This document shows positions 9,301 through 16,063 of a stretch of 19,545 nucleotides of DNA, one piece after another. The notes beneath the pieces are model-generated. The model was not told where the DNA came from. It saw only the letters and a program-made list of their open reading frames with translations, and ran no database searches. The stretch covers positions 1-19,545 of the forward strand of contig JAOPZD010000425.1 of NCBI GenBank assembly GCA_025964295.1, written 5' to 3'. This stretch comes from Conexibacter sp. Its GTDB lineage: Bacteria; Actinomycetota; Thermoleophilia; Solirubrobacterales; Solirubrobacteraceae. The number at the start of each line of letters is the position of its first letter. Position 1 is the first letter of the stretch. The translations under genes were made by a program, and so were the position numbers.

Positions 9301-12300
9301 CCGCTCACGGGCGTCGACACGTCCTCCGATCAGTCGCAGTCCACCGCCCAGGGCAAGTTCGGCGCGGTCACCCCGGCCGACGCGCCGTCCTGGCTGCCGC
9401 GCGGCGGCGCGACGCTGCTGAGCTACGACGACGACGGCCACCTGACGAGCGTCACCGACGCGGCGCTGTCGGTCAGCCGCATCGACTACGACCCCACCGG
9501 GCGGATCGTCGGCACGACGCAGCCGCTCGGCGCCAGCGCCGGAGCGACGCTCGCCGCCGGCGATCCCACGCCGTGCACGCGCACCACCGCGGGCTGCGAC
9601 GGCGTCATCGCCCACCGCTACGACTACGACCTGGACGGCAACACCACCAAGAGCTCGCTGCTCGGCGACACGAGCTGGCACTCCGACCTCACCTACGACA
9701 GCTTCGACCGTGCGGTCGACCGCACCGATCCGGGCGCGTCGGGCGTGCCCAGCAGCTGGGCATCGTTCTCCGACACGCGCGAGGAGACGCAGTACGTCTA
9801 CGACGCCAACGACAACCTGCTCACGCGCGTTACGCCGCGCGGCGTCGCCAGCGCGACCGTGGGCGACTTCGAGTACAACTATGACTACGACACGCTCGAC
9901 CGCCTGATCGGCGAGACCAATCCGGAGGGCGACCGCTGGGGCTACGCCTGGGACGTCGACGACGAGCTGCTGCGCGAGCTGACCCCGAACGGCAGCGTCG
10001 CCGCTCCGGCCAACCAGGACGACTACAAGACGCTGCGCGCCTATGACGCCGCCGACCGGCTGCTCACCGAGCAGGGGCCGATCGTCGGCGGCGTGCGCAA
10101 CACCAGCACCTACACCTACTTCCAGGACGGGACGATGGCGTCCCGCACCGATCCGGGCGGGGCGTCCACCGACGGCGGCTCCGACGTGGCGCGGCTGACC
10201 AGCTACGACTACGACGGCCGCGGGCTCCGCAACCGCACGACGCAGGGGCACGCCGCGAGCGGCGGCTTCAGCACCGCGGGCACCGGCCCGCGCACGACGC
10301 TGACCGAGTACGACGCCAACAGCAACCTGCGCCGCGTCGTCGACCCTTCGGGCGTGACGATGAGCGGCACGGGCGCGTCGCAGTCCTGGGCGCCGACCAA
10401 CCCGGATGTGATCGGGGACAACCTCACCTCGACAACGTCCACCGACGCCGTCCACGCGACGGTCTACGACTACACCGACCGCGCGAACTCCTACAGCGCG
10501 GGCGAGTCTGGCGAGCCGACCGCGATCTACGAGCCGCGCTCAGGCACGAGCGACAGCGTCTACGCCGAGAAGGTCGACTACGACCCGCTCGACCGGACGC
10601 GGACGATCTGGACGGTCGACAACGTCAACGCGGGCTCGCCGTTCTCGATCCACAGCTCCTACGACCGCCTGCTCAACGGCTGGATCAGCGGCTCGCAGGA
10701 CTTTGCGACGGCGACGGTCCAGATCAACAGCAACACCTACAACTATGATCAAGCCGGCAGCCAGCTGAGCTGGAAGCTCGATCCGGACGTCACGACCACC
10801 GCCAACAAGATCTCGTCGATCGGGCGCGAGTACTGGCCCAACGGGGAGATGAAGACCCGGACCGGCTCGGCGCTCGTCGGGACCACGACGGTCGGGACCC
10901 CGCGCAGCTACTCCTACTGGTACGACCCCAACGAGTCGCTCGTCGGCGTCCACGACCCCGCGCACTCGCGCATGACCTACACCGACCGCGACGGCGCCGG
11001 GCGCGCGTCCTCGGTGGTCCAGCGCTACGGCACGGGCAGTAGCGACGAGAACGCGGGGACCCTGACGTGGCAGCGCGGCCGCGACAGCGCGTTCAGCTAC
11101 GACCACGACGGCAACGTCACGCTGCGGCGCGTCAACGGCACGCTCAACCGCTCCGACGGCACGATGGCCGACCCGGCCGGCGGTGCGCCGCGCAGCTACA
11201 CGCGCTTCACCTACGACACCGACGACAAGGAGACGATCGGGGCGTTCTACGAGCCCTCCAAGCTCACCGGCTCGCCGGCGATCGACGACAACACCTGCGT
11301 CGCGGGCGGGTCGCCGCCGGCCGGGGTCCGGTGCGTGCGGACGACGTACCACCCCTCCGGGCAGCGGCGTACGCGGCGCCAGCAGGACGACACGTTGGTC
11401 ACCACCTACTTCGACGACTTCGGCCAGCCGACCGAGCGTCGCCGACGCCCGACGGGCGCGAGCGACATCCTGACGAGCTACAGCTATGACATCCGCGGCA
11501 ACCGGCTGAGCGACACGCCGGGCGTCGGCACCTACACCTACAACGCGCGCGACCAGCTGGCGTCCTGGAAGCGGGGCACCGACTTCAACGCCAACGGCGT
11601 CGACCACCACGACTGGACGATCGACTACACCCGCAACCCCGACGGATCGATCGAGCACACCACCGAGAAGCAGGCGGGGGGCTCGCTGGTCCAGACCAAG
11701 ACATACAGCTACACGGGGCAGCGTCTGGACAACGTCAAGGACACGGTCCCGGGCGTGACCACGCCGACGTGGGACGTGTACGGGTACAACGAGTTCCGGT
11801 CCACCGTCGAGGTGCAGACCAACGTGAGCTCGGCGACGGCGCCGACGCTCACGGTGCCCACGGCGGTCAAGTCGGAGGACTGCAGCTCGACGCTGCCGAC
11901 GACAGCGTCTGACACCACGTTGTACTGCCACGACGAGTTCGACCGCCTGACCCGCCAGCGCTCCCCGGGCGCGGCCGAGCAGCAGCAGTTCGAGTATGAC
12001 GGGATGGACCGCCGCGACAACCGCACCGACCACGTCGGCGGCACCACCGACAAGAGCGGGTACAAGTACATCGGCGCCACCTCGTCGATCTCCGGCCAGC
12101 AGGTCGCGACCGGCGCGACGACCTCCAGCGCGATGTCCTATGACCGCGACTCGGCCAACGCGCCGCTCGCCGTGACACTGCAGGCCACCGGCTCCTCGAC
12201 GCAGACGACCAAGACGTTCGCGACCGACGCCAACGGCAACCCGACCGGCCTGGAGGAGTCCAACGGCACCGTGCCCGGCGCCAACCGCTACGTCTATGAC

Positions 12301-13419
12301 CCGTACGGCGATCTCGACGTCGACGCCAACGCCGGCATGTCCGGCGACGCGGCGACCAACCCGTTGCGCTTCAACGGCTTCGACTACGACAGCGCGGTCA
12401 AGACCTATGACATGCAAGCTCGCGACTACCGGCCGTCGGTTGGGCGCTTCCTGCAGAGCGATCGCTATGAGTCGGCGCAGTCGGATCTGTCGCTGGTCGC
12501 GAGCCCGCTGACCCAGAACCGCTATGACTTCGCGGGGGCCGATCCGGTCGACAGCGTCGAGTTCGACGGGCACATCCCCGGTGCCGGCTCGGGCTGCCAG
12601 CCGCGCTGCGGCGACAACCAGGGCGGGAACATGGCCACCAACAAGTCGGGCGACTCAACCAACCAGGCGACGCCCGCGGCCTCGGGGTCCAGGCAGCCCA
12701 AGGCTCTCGACAACCCGGCGGCGAATCAGGTCGTCAAGTCGTCGACGCCGGCGGCGAAGGCTGCGGCGGCGGCGAAGTACCAACGCGCCGTCAGGGCTAC
12801 GCAGGAGACGGTGAAGAGGGCCTGTCTGGAACGGTGCACCGACGAAGAACGGGCAAAGGACATCAGCCAGGTGGCGGGCGCCGCCGCGCTAGGACTCGAT
12901 GCCGGTACTGTCGTCAGGACGCTCGACCTGCAGGGAATGGACCGGCCGATCGCCGGCGCCGAACCCGACGACAGCATCTTCAACCCTGTCAACCTGCTTA
13001 CCGACGTAGCCACCGGCGGAGCGGCCATCGGGGTCAAGGCCGGTGTCGAAGCTCTGCTGCAGCGGGGTGCCCGAGCAGGAACGAAGGCCGCGGCCGCAAA
13101 GGCCGGAGACGAGGCTGCGCCCGGTTTGCCGCGTCTCGTTGGAGATGCACCGCGTGGTTCGGTACGGCCGGACCAAGTGCATGGGCTTGATGAGGCGCTC
13201 GGGTACGCGAAGCGAAATGGCGGCCGGATCAGACGGGACGCGGCAGAGTTCCGCAACGAGCAGGGACTGCTGCCTCCGGGCACCTATCAGGAGTGGACCG
13301 TGCGGACGCCCGGGGTCGCTGGCCGCGGGGCGCGCCGACTGGTCTACGATCGGCAGGCCGATCGGGCGTTCTACAGCTGGAATCACTACGACGACTTCAT
13401 GGAGGTCTCGCTCCCGTGA
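3364..13419 (+). CDS. Giant secreted Rhs/YD-repeat polymorphic toxin with barnase-like RNase tip
   Basis: A 3351-residue exported contact-type toxin. I chose ATG 3364 because it gives a clean export signal (residues 1-30: SRSR, then a long hydrophobic core); a TTG at 3283 would add 27 non-hydrophobic residues. Residues about 63-97 carry a motif common in actinobacterial Rhs proteins (PVNYRDAHGDWKPID). About 270-457 resembles a DNRLRE-like beta-sandwich. The Rhs shell starts near 479 (ATGNVAVDSTDINLPG). YD repeats such as YDRNGNLV follow to about 2970. The Rhs-associated core (YDMQARDYRPSVGRFLQSD, then NRYDFAGADPVDSVEFDGH) ends at 3070. The 281-residue tip has a hydrophobic segment near 3207-3233 and a C-terminal microbial RNase domain of the barnase type: FRNEQGLLPPG from 3296, with E3310, R3325 and H3341 matching barnase E73, R87 and H102. 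By family knowledge it would cleave RNA after entering a neighbouring cell. The canonical DPxG self-cleavage motif after the core is not obvious. The antidote gene overlaps its stop. Confidence 0.93.
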   Translation: MSASRSRFVLLVALFGCVAALLVALVVGSSSEADNAPSPPSPAFSGPATGNEIPELRTESSRTYRKADGTYQAQIWASPVNYRDAHGDWKPIDTDLTSDGNGGLETTDAAAAVSLPESLADPTKVTAGSRWVSFTLDGAAQDATPVADGPTATYDDVLDGVDAAYKAQPLGVKETLTLADATAPATYHYTLDASAGLTPELRDDGAVAFRDANGVTRFWLPAPTVQENGADSPTAEHVVYRLSADKQTLTVAVDPDWLAAAAFPVKIDPSIWYGDNWSCTLASATPDTPACGGTTLKLGHDSGGIYRTALSFPDIGTAVPRTASVMNATIGLYFESQVGTNSSTPVTVSGLSKLLGSGATWNKYDNSTSPTHPWTTPGGDIVSDPQAATSTLYSSWADGWVNFNVSRLAERWLRSPSTNNGVLIRAQAETGTNTVLNFDGHTWDHGGPTIRIDFEWHPGFESDQTFESVGFDGNSKIAVNAATGNVAVDSTDINLPGVGGLNLKVRRTFNGQDLGDGNGMFGSGWVESINNAAFVNDRVWWDDSRTIYANGNGIYRFDRDPIHDTGSTKAYLSPPNINADLTADQSTDVATLTFRDTGVTWTYSPSFDGHHVALSKVSDAAGHHIDIAPNSSNPAKIGTITDANGDVLTFVYGTNNQLLKITKGATEWKYTTTIVNTHNLLTGYINPSNQTTTYHYDAAALPDTWDKLDRVTSRDNQIFSLVYGPQGDWSQVTQITQDFPDARPDSITKFDYKAAAGTGHACVSPVSNSPYPNNVVFDRTVTTDAAGHLTTYCYNTSAQVIQAWRPWDTTVRNTRIGLEKFWDYDSVDTGAGSRLMVNAETGNLLWHDVPIVNPGRGLSTFVNLDYNSLDSPPRLGEQQALDPLGPVALNDPVSYNIAGRGASLGASGPTRLNEPLSGVGLADVRDGKLAGGVPAGLPSTIGNDITMTDADGTRHHFTRDTVNTQKWIAPPGVHLTLRRWAYTGDGITQPYWVMSRPDGVAHFYDQLGYLIRTEDRNGNALTYTYEKYDLLTGQSGTSASSCTIAQMLGSVSGTPTSGNAWGLQVPLTQSVTTSAAGKLCTLRATKVTDAAGRDLVFSYTSRVGADQTRLDTRLAAVISGGSGLTVQTLLTQAATTLTDLGTLMRPTPLSKITDHAAREYVFGYDANKQLTSFNEVDNAETLAPTGDHSRRWAFDYLPGEDPNAPMRLHDVIEHRDNGEADRLTTVAYQTHSGTPTGGEVAALVPDTITDRRGKVTSYGFTDYGASDRTMTVTDARGQQFKHHTDAYGRPVEIVDPNNISTTLEWDTDPAVTDRHNDLTRVSEGVLKNGSGVVTDQGAPSRMTYDSMSGLLKTQTTYPDGDDTTPHKATARTTTLSYLLSTGKSALRPATDPNTNFVADLTGVENPRTAPGGSAKVGWKFDVDSATGNVNWRQDQDGGPKSYTDYCVAADGATCPVGQVKAETDELGNVTTYNDYDANGQPKTVIDPKGNPQSTRDTGYPTPPSPNTATATAHRWRYRYDEVGNVLAEVDPRNTQTTPDNTYTTRFTYDGFDRAIQKITPKKSASGQYITENYTYDRNGNLVGDTNPGTGRTTVAAFSATDQPLTVTQTGWARTGSDPRGNTYTTRPEVTTFSYDDTDLLVSRTDPRGAGGVPAGGGSPSLPYTTEWTRDPAGRIVAESRHATSTVHVQSFALDPRGNIVGQNDAARNNDPDGNPATADALTPQAAADAAASAIALNQLSKLRTSMAYDRVDELLSQTERPAPTDATGSPRTNRYTYDVDGNLVKQVLPRDDHDVPTGFTSGAGNVAKTYTYDHRDQLLTTVDPTGATSAIKRRADGKVIAQTTPRGVANGTTETDGSYRYFTTRYAYDQTGDLLTRSVPFSPNQYSRTGDANNDYKSWKVSYTRDEVGNPTTIVDGRNKSITNTFLDSGQLESTSRPSWWSLTWGGANGAPDPGRRYTDPTTADQLPVGGPQVDERPTPLTGVDTSSDQSQSTAQGKFGAVTPADAPSWLPRGGATLLSYDDDGHLTSVTDAALSVSRIDYDPTGRIVGTTQPLGASAGATLAAGDPTPCTRTTAGCDGVIAHRYDYDLDGNTTKSSLLGDTSWHSDLTYDSFDRAVDRTDPGASGVPSSWASFSDTREETQYVYDANDNLLTRVTPRGVASATVGDFEYNYDYDTLDRLIGETNPEGDRWGYAWDVDDELLRELTPNGSVAAPANQDDYKTLRAYDAADRLLTEQGPIVGGVRNTSTYTYFQDGTMASRTDPGGASTDGGSDVARLTSYDYDGRGLRNRTTQGHAASGGFSTAGTGPRTTLTEYDANSNLRRVVDPSGVTMSGTGASQSWAPTNPDVIGDNLTSTTSTDAVHATVYDYTDRANSYSAGESGEPTAIYEPRSGTSDSVYAEKVDYDPLDRTRTIWTVDNVNAGSPFSIHSSYDRLLNGWISGSQDFATATVQINSNTYNYDQAGSQLSWKLDPDVTTTANKISSIGREYWPNGEMKTRTGSALVGTTTVGTPRSYSYWYDPNESLVGVHDPAHSRMTYTDRDGAGRASSVVQRYGTGSSDENAGTLTWQRGRDSAFSYDHDGNVTLRRVNGTLNRSDGTMADPAGGAPRSYTRFTYDTDDKETIGAFYEPSKLTGSPAIDDNTCVAGGSPPAGVRCVRTTYHPSGQRRTRRQQDDTLVTTYFDDFGQPTERRRRPTGASDILTSYSYDIRGNRLSDTPGVGTYTYNARDQLASWKRGTDFNANGVDHHDWTIDYTRNPDGSIEHTTEKQAGGSLVQTKTYSYTGQRLDNVKDTVPGVTTPTWDVYGYNEFRSTVEVQTNVSSATAPTLTVPTAVKSEDCSSTLPTTASDTTLYCHDEFDRLTRQRSPGAAEQQQFEYDGMDRRDNRTDHVGGTTDKSGYKYIGATSSISGQQVATGATTSSAMSYDRDSANAPLAVTLQATGSSTQTTKTFATDANGNPTGLEESNGTVPGANRYVYDPYGDLDVDANAGMSGDAATNPLRFNGFDYDSAVKTYDMQARDYRPSVGRFLQSDRYESAQSDLSLVASPLTQNRYDFAGADPVDSVEFDGHIPGAGSGCQPRCGDNQGGNMATNKSGDSTNQATPAASGSRQPKALDNPAANQVVKSSTPAAKAAAAAKYQRAVRATQETVKRACLERCTDEERAKDISQVAGAAALGLDAGTVVRTLDLQGMDRPIAGAEPDDSIFNPVNLLTDVATGGAAIGVKAGVEALLQRGARAGTKAAAAKAGDEAAPGLPRLVGDAPRGSVRPDQVHGLDEALGYAKRNGGRIRRDAAEFRNEQGLLPPGTYQEWTVRTPGVAGRGARRLVYDRQADRAFYSWNHYDDFMEVSLP

Positions 13420-13856
13420 GCTCGGCGAATCATCTTGCGCGTCTGGGACGACTGATCGAAGCTGCTGATCGGTGGGAGTGCGTGCACTTCGCGGCGCGCA
13501 GCGAGTTATCTGTGTTCGAGGCGTTCCGGAAGAGGAGATTCCACGTCGCAACCGTGCCCGGGAGCGTGCTGGCGTCCGACGCGGAGCTCTTCGATGCCCT
13601 CGCGTCGGCCTTTGCATTCCCCGACTACTTCGGGCACAACTGGGACGCGCTCGTGGACTGCCTCGGAGACTTGGAGTGGCTCGAAGCCGAGGGTTACGTG
13701 CTGGTGATCGACGACGCCGATGCCAGTGGGCTGTCGAAGCCGCTCGCGCGGCTGCTGCAGATCTGGCCGTCCGTGGCTCAGGGGTGGTCTGCCGAGGGCA
13801 AGCCGTTCCATCTTGTCGGGCTGCTGCAGCGCTACGGCGATGCACCGGCGACGTGA
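13416..13856 (+). CDS. Barstar-like immunity protein
   Basis: A 146-residue cytoplasmic inhibitor of the barstar family (PF01337 type). The diagnostic helix reads FPDYFGHNWDALVDCLGDLEW from residue 68. It aligns with barstar's LPEYYGENLDALWDCL, so D77 and D81 correspond to barstar D35 and D39, which plug the barnase active site. Barstar W38 is replaced by V80. The N-terminal 50 residues and a C-terminal WSAEGKPFHLVGLLQRYG segment frame the fold; it is longer than the 90-residue Bacillus protein. The GTG start overlaps the Rhs stop as GTGA, with GGAGG 10 bp upstream inside the Rhs 3' end. The antidote is therefore translationally coupled to the RNase tip. A start further upstream inside Rhs is unlikely. 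Role: self-protection against the RNase tip of the preceding gene. Confidence 0.92.
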   Translation: MSSANHLARLGRLIEAADRWECVHFAARSELSVFEAFRKRRFHVATVPGSVLASDAELFDALASAFAFPDYFGHNWDALVDCLGDLEWLEAEGYVLVIDDADASGLSKPLARLLQIWPSVAQGWSAEGKPFHLVGLLQRYGDAPAT

Positions 13857-13950
13857 CTCGCCCGTCGCTCCCCAACCTCCTCGTTTCGGCCGTCGCGCTC
13901 TGATCCTGGCTGTCTGCACTTTGCTCGCCGACGTTGCCACCGCAAAAGGC

Positions 13951-14170
13951 GTCGACGATGCGGTCAACCTCGCAAGTAGTTCGAGGATCCGTCACATCCT
14001 CAATGACGATCGAATCGGTGGCGGTCATCTCTGGCCGGGGCGGCCGGGCAAGACGCCGTCCCGCGTGACTGAGACGGGGTGCGCGTCCGCGTGGTGACTG
14101 ACGGCTCCGACGTCTCACCGGATATTCCACCAATCTCATTGGAATGCCCGGTGACATTCGTGGGCTATGA
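13951..14170 (+). pseudogene. Broken EndoU-nuclease toxin tip (orphan Rhs C-terminus)
   Basis: Starting 95 bp after the barstar gene, one frame reads VDDAVNLASSSR then RIRHILNDDRIGGGHLWPG and RPGKTP (13951 to about 14060). This is the hallmark start of bacterial EndoU toxin domains (PF14436 type), including the GGGH histidine. The family's usual middle (WSDD... and the second half of the active site) is absent. A second frame gives VRVRVVTDGSD (14079-14111), and a third gives TGYSTNLIGMPGDIRGL and a stop (14117-14170), which match the terminal beta-strands of the same domain. This is an internally deleted, twice-frameshifted relic, not a functional nuclease. Readable sequence upstream (LILAVCTLLADVATAKG from 13900) probably belongs to the same module. 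ATGA at 14167-14170 could be the former start of its immunity gene. Confidence 0.72.
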
Positions 14171-14341
14171 GTGTGACGGCATCGAGCGGCGGCTCGGCGA
14201 ACTGAGCGACGCGGTCCGAGAGGTCGTCCAGATCTAGCGGCGTGGTAAAGGCGCGAGCCGCTGGCGATCTTGGCCCACGGAGAGGAGCCGGAAGCTCCGT
14301 GACCACGCGCTGGTGCTCGGCCGTCGCAGTCGTGAAGCTGC
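14167..14341 (+). other. Probable decayed coding sequence (possible lost immunity gene)
   Basis: An ATG overlaps the EndoU relic stop as ATGA, the position where a cognate immunity gene would begin. That frame closes after 12 codons. Neighbouring frames give short protein-like stretches, for example ECDGIERRLGELSDAVREVV (14167-14230 region) and REPLAILAHGEEPEAP (about 14250-14300). Each ends in a stop. This looks like frameshifted coding debris. I cannot name a family. Confidence 0.3.
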
Positions 14342-14608
14342 TTGGCCCCGCCGCGAGTCCGCCGGCCGCTGCATGGTGACAACGTGCCCGCCGAGCTTTG
14401 GAACGCGGCTAGCGAGCTGGGCCGCGACGTCGGCCGAGGCGAACATCGAGTACGCGTCCTCGGTTTCAGTCCCGGCCTGCGCGCCTCCCGCGCCGCAAGG
14501 AGGTCCGACCGCTCGCGCCGCGCGGCCGCGGAGCTCCTGTCGCGGATCGCGTCTGATCCCGACGCGCTGGCCGCGCTTCGGTGGTCCGCGTGGTCGGCGA
14601 GGGTTTAG
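14342..14608 (+). CDS. Small hypothetical protein, possibly a gene remnant
   Basis: An 88-codon frame with strongly G/C-ending codons. It includes DNVPAELWNAASELGRDVG, then RVRVLGFSPGLRASR and a helical Arg/Ala-rich end (AAAELLSRIASDPDALAALR). No good start exists: the TTG at 14342 has no ribosome binding site and GTG 14385 is an alternative. It looks more like the 3' end of a gene whose 5' part has decayed than a complete gene. No family recognised. Confidence 0.33.
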   Translation: MAPPRVRRPLHGDNVPAELWNAASELGRDVGRGEHRVRVLGFSPGLRASRAARRSDRSRRAAAELLSRIASDPDALAALRWSAWSARV

Positions 14609-14720
14609 GACAGGCACACACTTGCATCCGCTTGAATGCGGGTGGCGCGGTCGGTGACGGAATGACGTCCTGGCGGCGGCTTAGCCTCGGCGCGGTGGGT
14701 TGGCTCCACACTTGCCTGTC
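14609..14720. repeat. 8-bp inverted and 9-bp direct repeats left of the IS110 element
   Basis: GACAGGCA at 14609-14616 is mirrored by TGCCTGTC at 14713-14720. The 9-mer CACACTTGC occurs directly repeated at 14617-14625 and 14707-14715. They lie in the non-coding leader of the IS110 transposase and may mark the left end of the element or structure its non-coding RNA. Confidence 0.4.
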
Positions 14721-14860
14721 GCCCGGTTTCGGGCTGGCTGGCTGCCAATCGTGTCGCCCGCCGCGTTCGAGGATTCAGGCGGCGGTGACTTGATAGGAGC
14801 GTGGCCTTCGGGCCTCTAGCTGATGCTGTCCTCCGTCTGATTCTCATCCCCTACAACTCG
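14640..14860 (+). ncRNA. Candidate IS110 bridge RNA region
   Basis: The leader contains three successive hairpins: GCCCG-GTTT-CGGGC (14721-14734), CCGCCG pairing with CGGCGG (14758-14763 with 14780-14785), and GGCC-TTCG-GGCC (14803-14814). IS110-group elements are known to express a structured bridge RNA from the left non-coding end that base-pairs with target and donor DNA. Position, length and structure fit. The target- and donor-pairing loops cannot be confirmed without the element's true ends, so the exact limits are guesses. Confidence 0.38.
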
Positions 14861-14879
14861 ATCGGGAGAAGAGGACTGG

Positions 14880-15918
14880 ATGCTGATCATCGGCATCGAT
14901 CCCCACAAAGCCACCCATACCGCAGCCGCGGTCGACGACGTCACCGGACAGCTGCTGGGCAACCTGACCATCGACGCCCGCCAGCACGGCTTTGAGCAAC
15001 TGCTGGGCTGGGCCAGCGAACACGGCCAGCAGCGACGCTGGGCCATCGAGGACGGCCGCCACGTCTCCGGTGGCTTGGAACGGTTCCTGCTCGGCGCCGG
15101 CCAACTGGTGGTTCGTGTGCCGCCCAAGCTGATGGCCACCGAGCGCAAGACGAGCCGGCAGTTCGGCAAGTCCGATCCGATCGATGCGCTCTCGACCGCC
15201 CGCGCGGCACTGCGCGAGCCCGATCTGCCGCTCGCGCGGCTGGCCGGCCATGAGCACGAGATCGCGCTGTTGGCCAACCACCGCGACAGCATCATCCAAG
15301 ACGCCGCCCGTCACGCCCGCAGGCTGCGCTGGCTGCTGCACGACCTCGATCCCGAGCTCGCTCCGGCTCCCCGCAGCCTGCGCAACGTCAACGTCCTCGA
15401 TCAGCTCTCACGGCGTCTCAAGCGCCAGCCGCCGGGCATCCAGGTCCGGATCTGCCGCGAGCTCATCGCCACGATGAAGGCCGCGACCAAGCACGCCGCC
15501 CAGCTCGAGCGCGAGATGGCCGTCCTGGTTCGCCGCCACGCCCCGGCCCTGCTGGCGATCCCCGGCTGCGGGACGCTGACCGCCGCCCGGATCCTCGCCG
15601 AGATCGACGGTATCGACCGTTTCCGCGACCAAGCACGGCTGGCCAGCTACGCCGGCATCAGCCCGCTTGAGGCCTCCTCGGGCAAGAACACCAGACATCG
15701 ACTCAACCCGCTCGGGCAACCGGCGCCTGAACCGCTCGCTGCACATCATCGCTGTCACCCAGGCCCGCGTTCACCCGCCCGCCACGGCCTACCTCGCACG
15801 GCGCCTGACCGAAGGCAAGACCAACCGCGAAGCGCTCCGCGCGCTCAAGCGCCACCTCATCCGCATCATCTACCGCACCCTCACGAGAACTACACCAACA
15901 ACGCCATTGACAACATAG
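14880..15918 (+). pseudogene. IS110-family transposase, single-base frameshift
   Basis: ATG 14880 follows an AGAAGAGGA ribosome binding site. The protein starts MLIIGIDPHKATHTAA; D7, E57 (AIEDG), D99 and D102 (KSDPIDAL) form the RuvC-like DEDD set. A helix-hairpin-helix-like IPGCGTLTAARILAEI follows at about 227-242. The C-terminal serine domain includes YAGISPLEASSGK at 257-269, containing the catalytic Ser candidate. At the CCC run 15707-15709 the frame breaks: RHRLNPLG continues in the wrong frame, while the -1 frame gives the expected SGNRRLNRSLHIIAVTQARV and ends RTLTRTTPTTPLTT at 15918. Removing one C restores a 345-residue protein, the usual family length. Read straight on, the frame instead runs to 16448 through non-coding and antisense-tRNA sequence. 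Cause: a real mutation or a homopolymer sequencing error. Confidence 0.88.
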
Positions 15919-16029
15919 GAGCGACCCGCCCGGATGCGGCCCCCCGCCGAGCAGGCCATCCGCGAAGCCCGTTCCCGCTCCCTTCCCCGCAGGGTCGCGG
16001 ACCCCACAACCTCCAGCGCTCCAGAAACA

Positions 16030-16057
16030 AAGAAGCCCCGCAAACGCGGGGCTTCTT
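16030..16057 (-). terminator. Intrinsic terminator of the partial tRNA
   Basis: A perfect 12-bp stem (AAGAAGCCCCGC with its complement) surrounds a 4-nt loop. On the minus strand it is followed by TTGTTTC, so it terminates minus-strand transcription. It lies 6 bp beyond the tRNA 3' end, the usual place for a tRNA terminator. Confidence 0.8.
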
Positions 16058-16063
16058 CCCGAG

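Larger units (their letters stand above)
14609..16028 (+). mobile_element. IS110-family insertion sequence (ends uncertain)
   Basis: The element comprises a roughly 270-bp non-coding leader, a transposase of the DEDD/serine IS110 type, and a short non-coding tail of about 110 bp. IS110 elements generally lack clear terminal inverted repeats and target duplications, so the borders are placed only at the limits of the gene-free flanks: after the small frame ending at 14608 and before the tRNA terminator at 16030. The long left and short right flanks fit the IS110 rather than the IS1111 subgroup. Confidence 0.5.

Noticed and set aside
3703..10455. A 2250-residue open frame on the minus strand inside the Rhs gene
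   Set aside because: It is antisense to the YD repeats. It is rich in Val, Arg, Gly and Asp in the way produced by reading G/C-ending codons backwards, and it shows no family motifs.
10540..12573. A 677-residue minus-strand open frame
   Set aside because: Same shadow effect opposite the Rhs core. Low-complexity composition, no motifs and no plausible ribosome binding site.
12889..14382. A 497-residue minus-strand frame across the toxin tip, barstar and EndoU relic
   Set aside because: It opposes two well-supported plus-strand genes and has an Arg/Ser/Pro-rich shadow composition.
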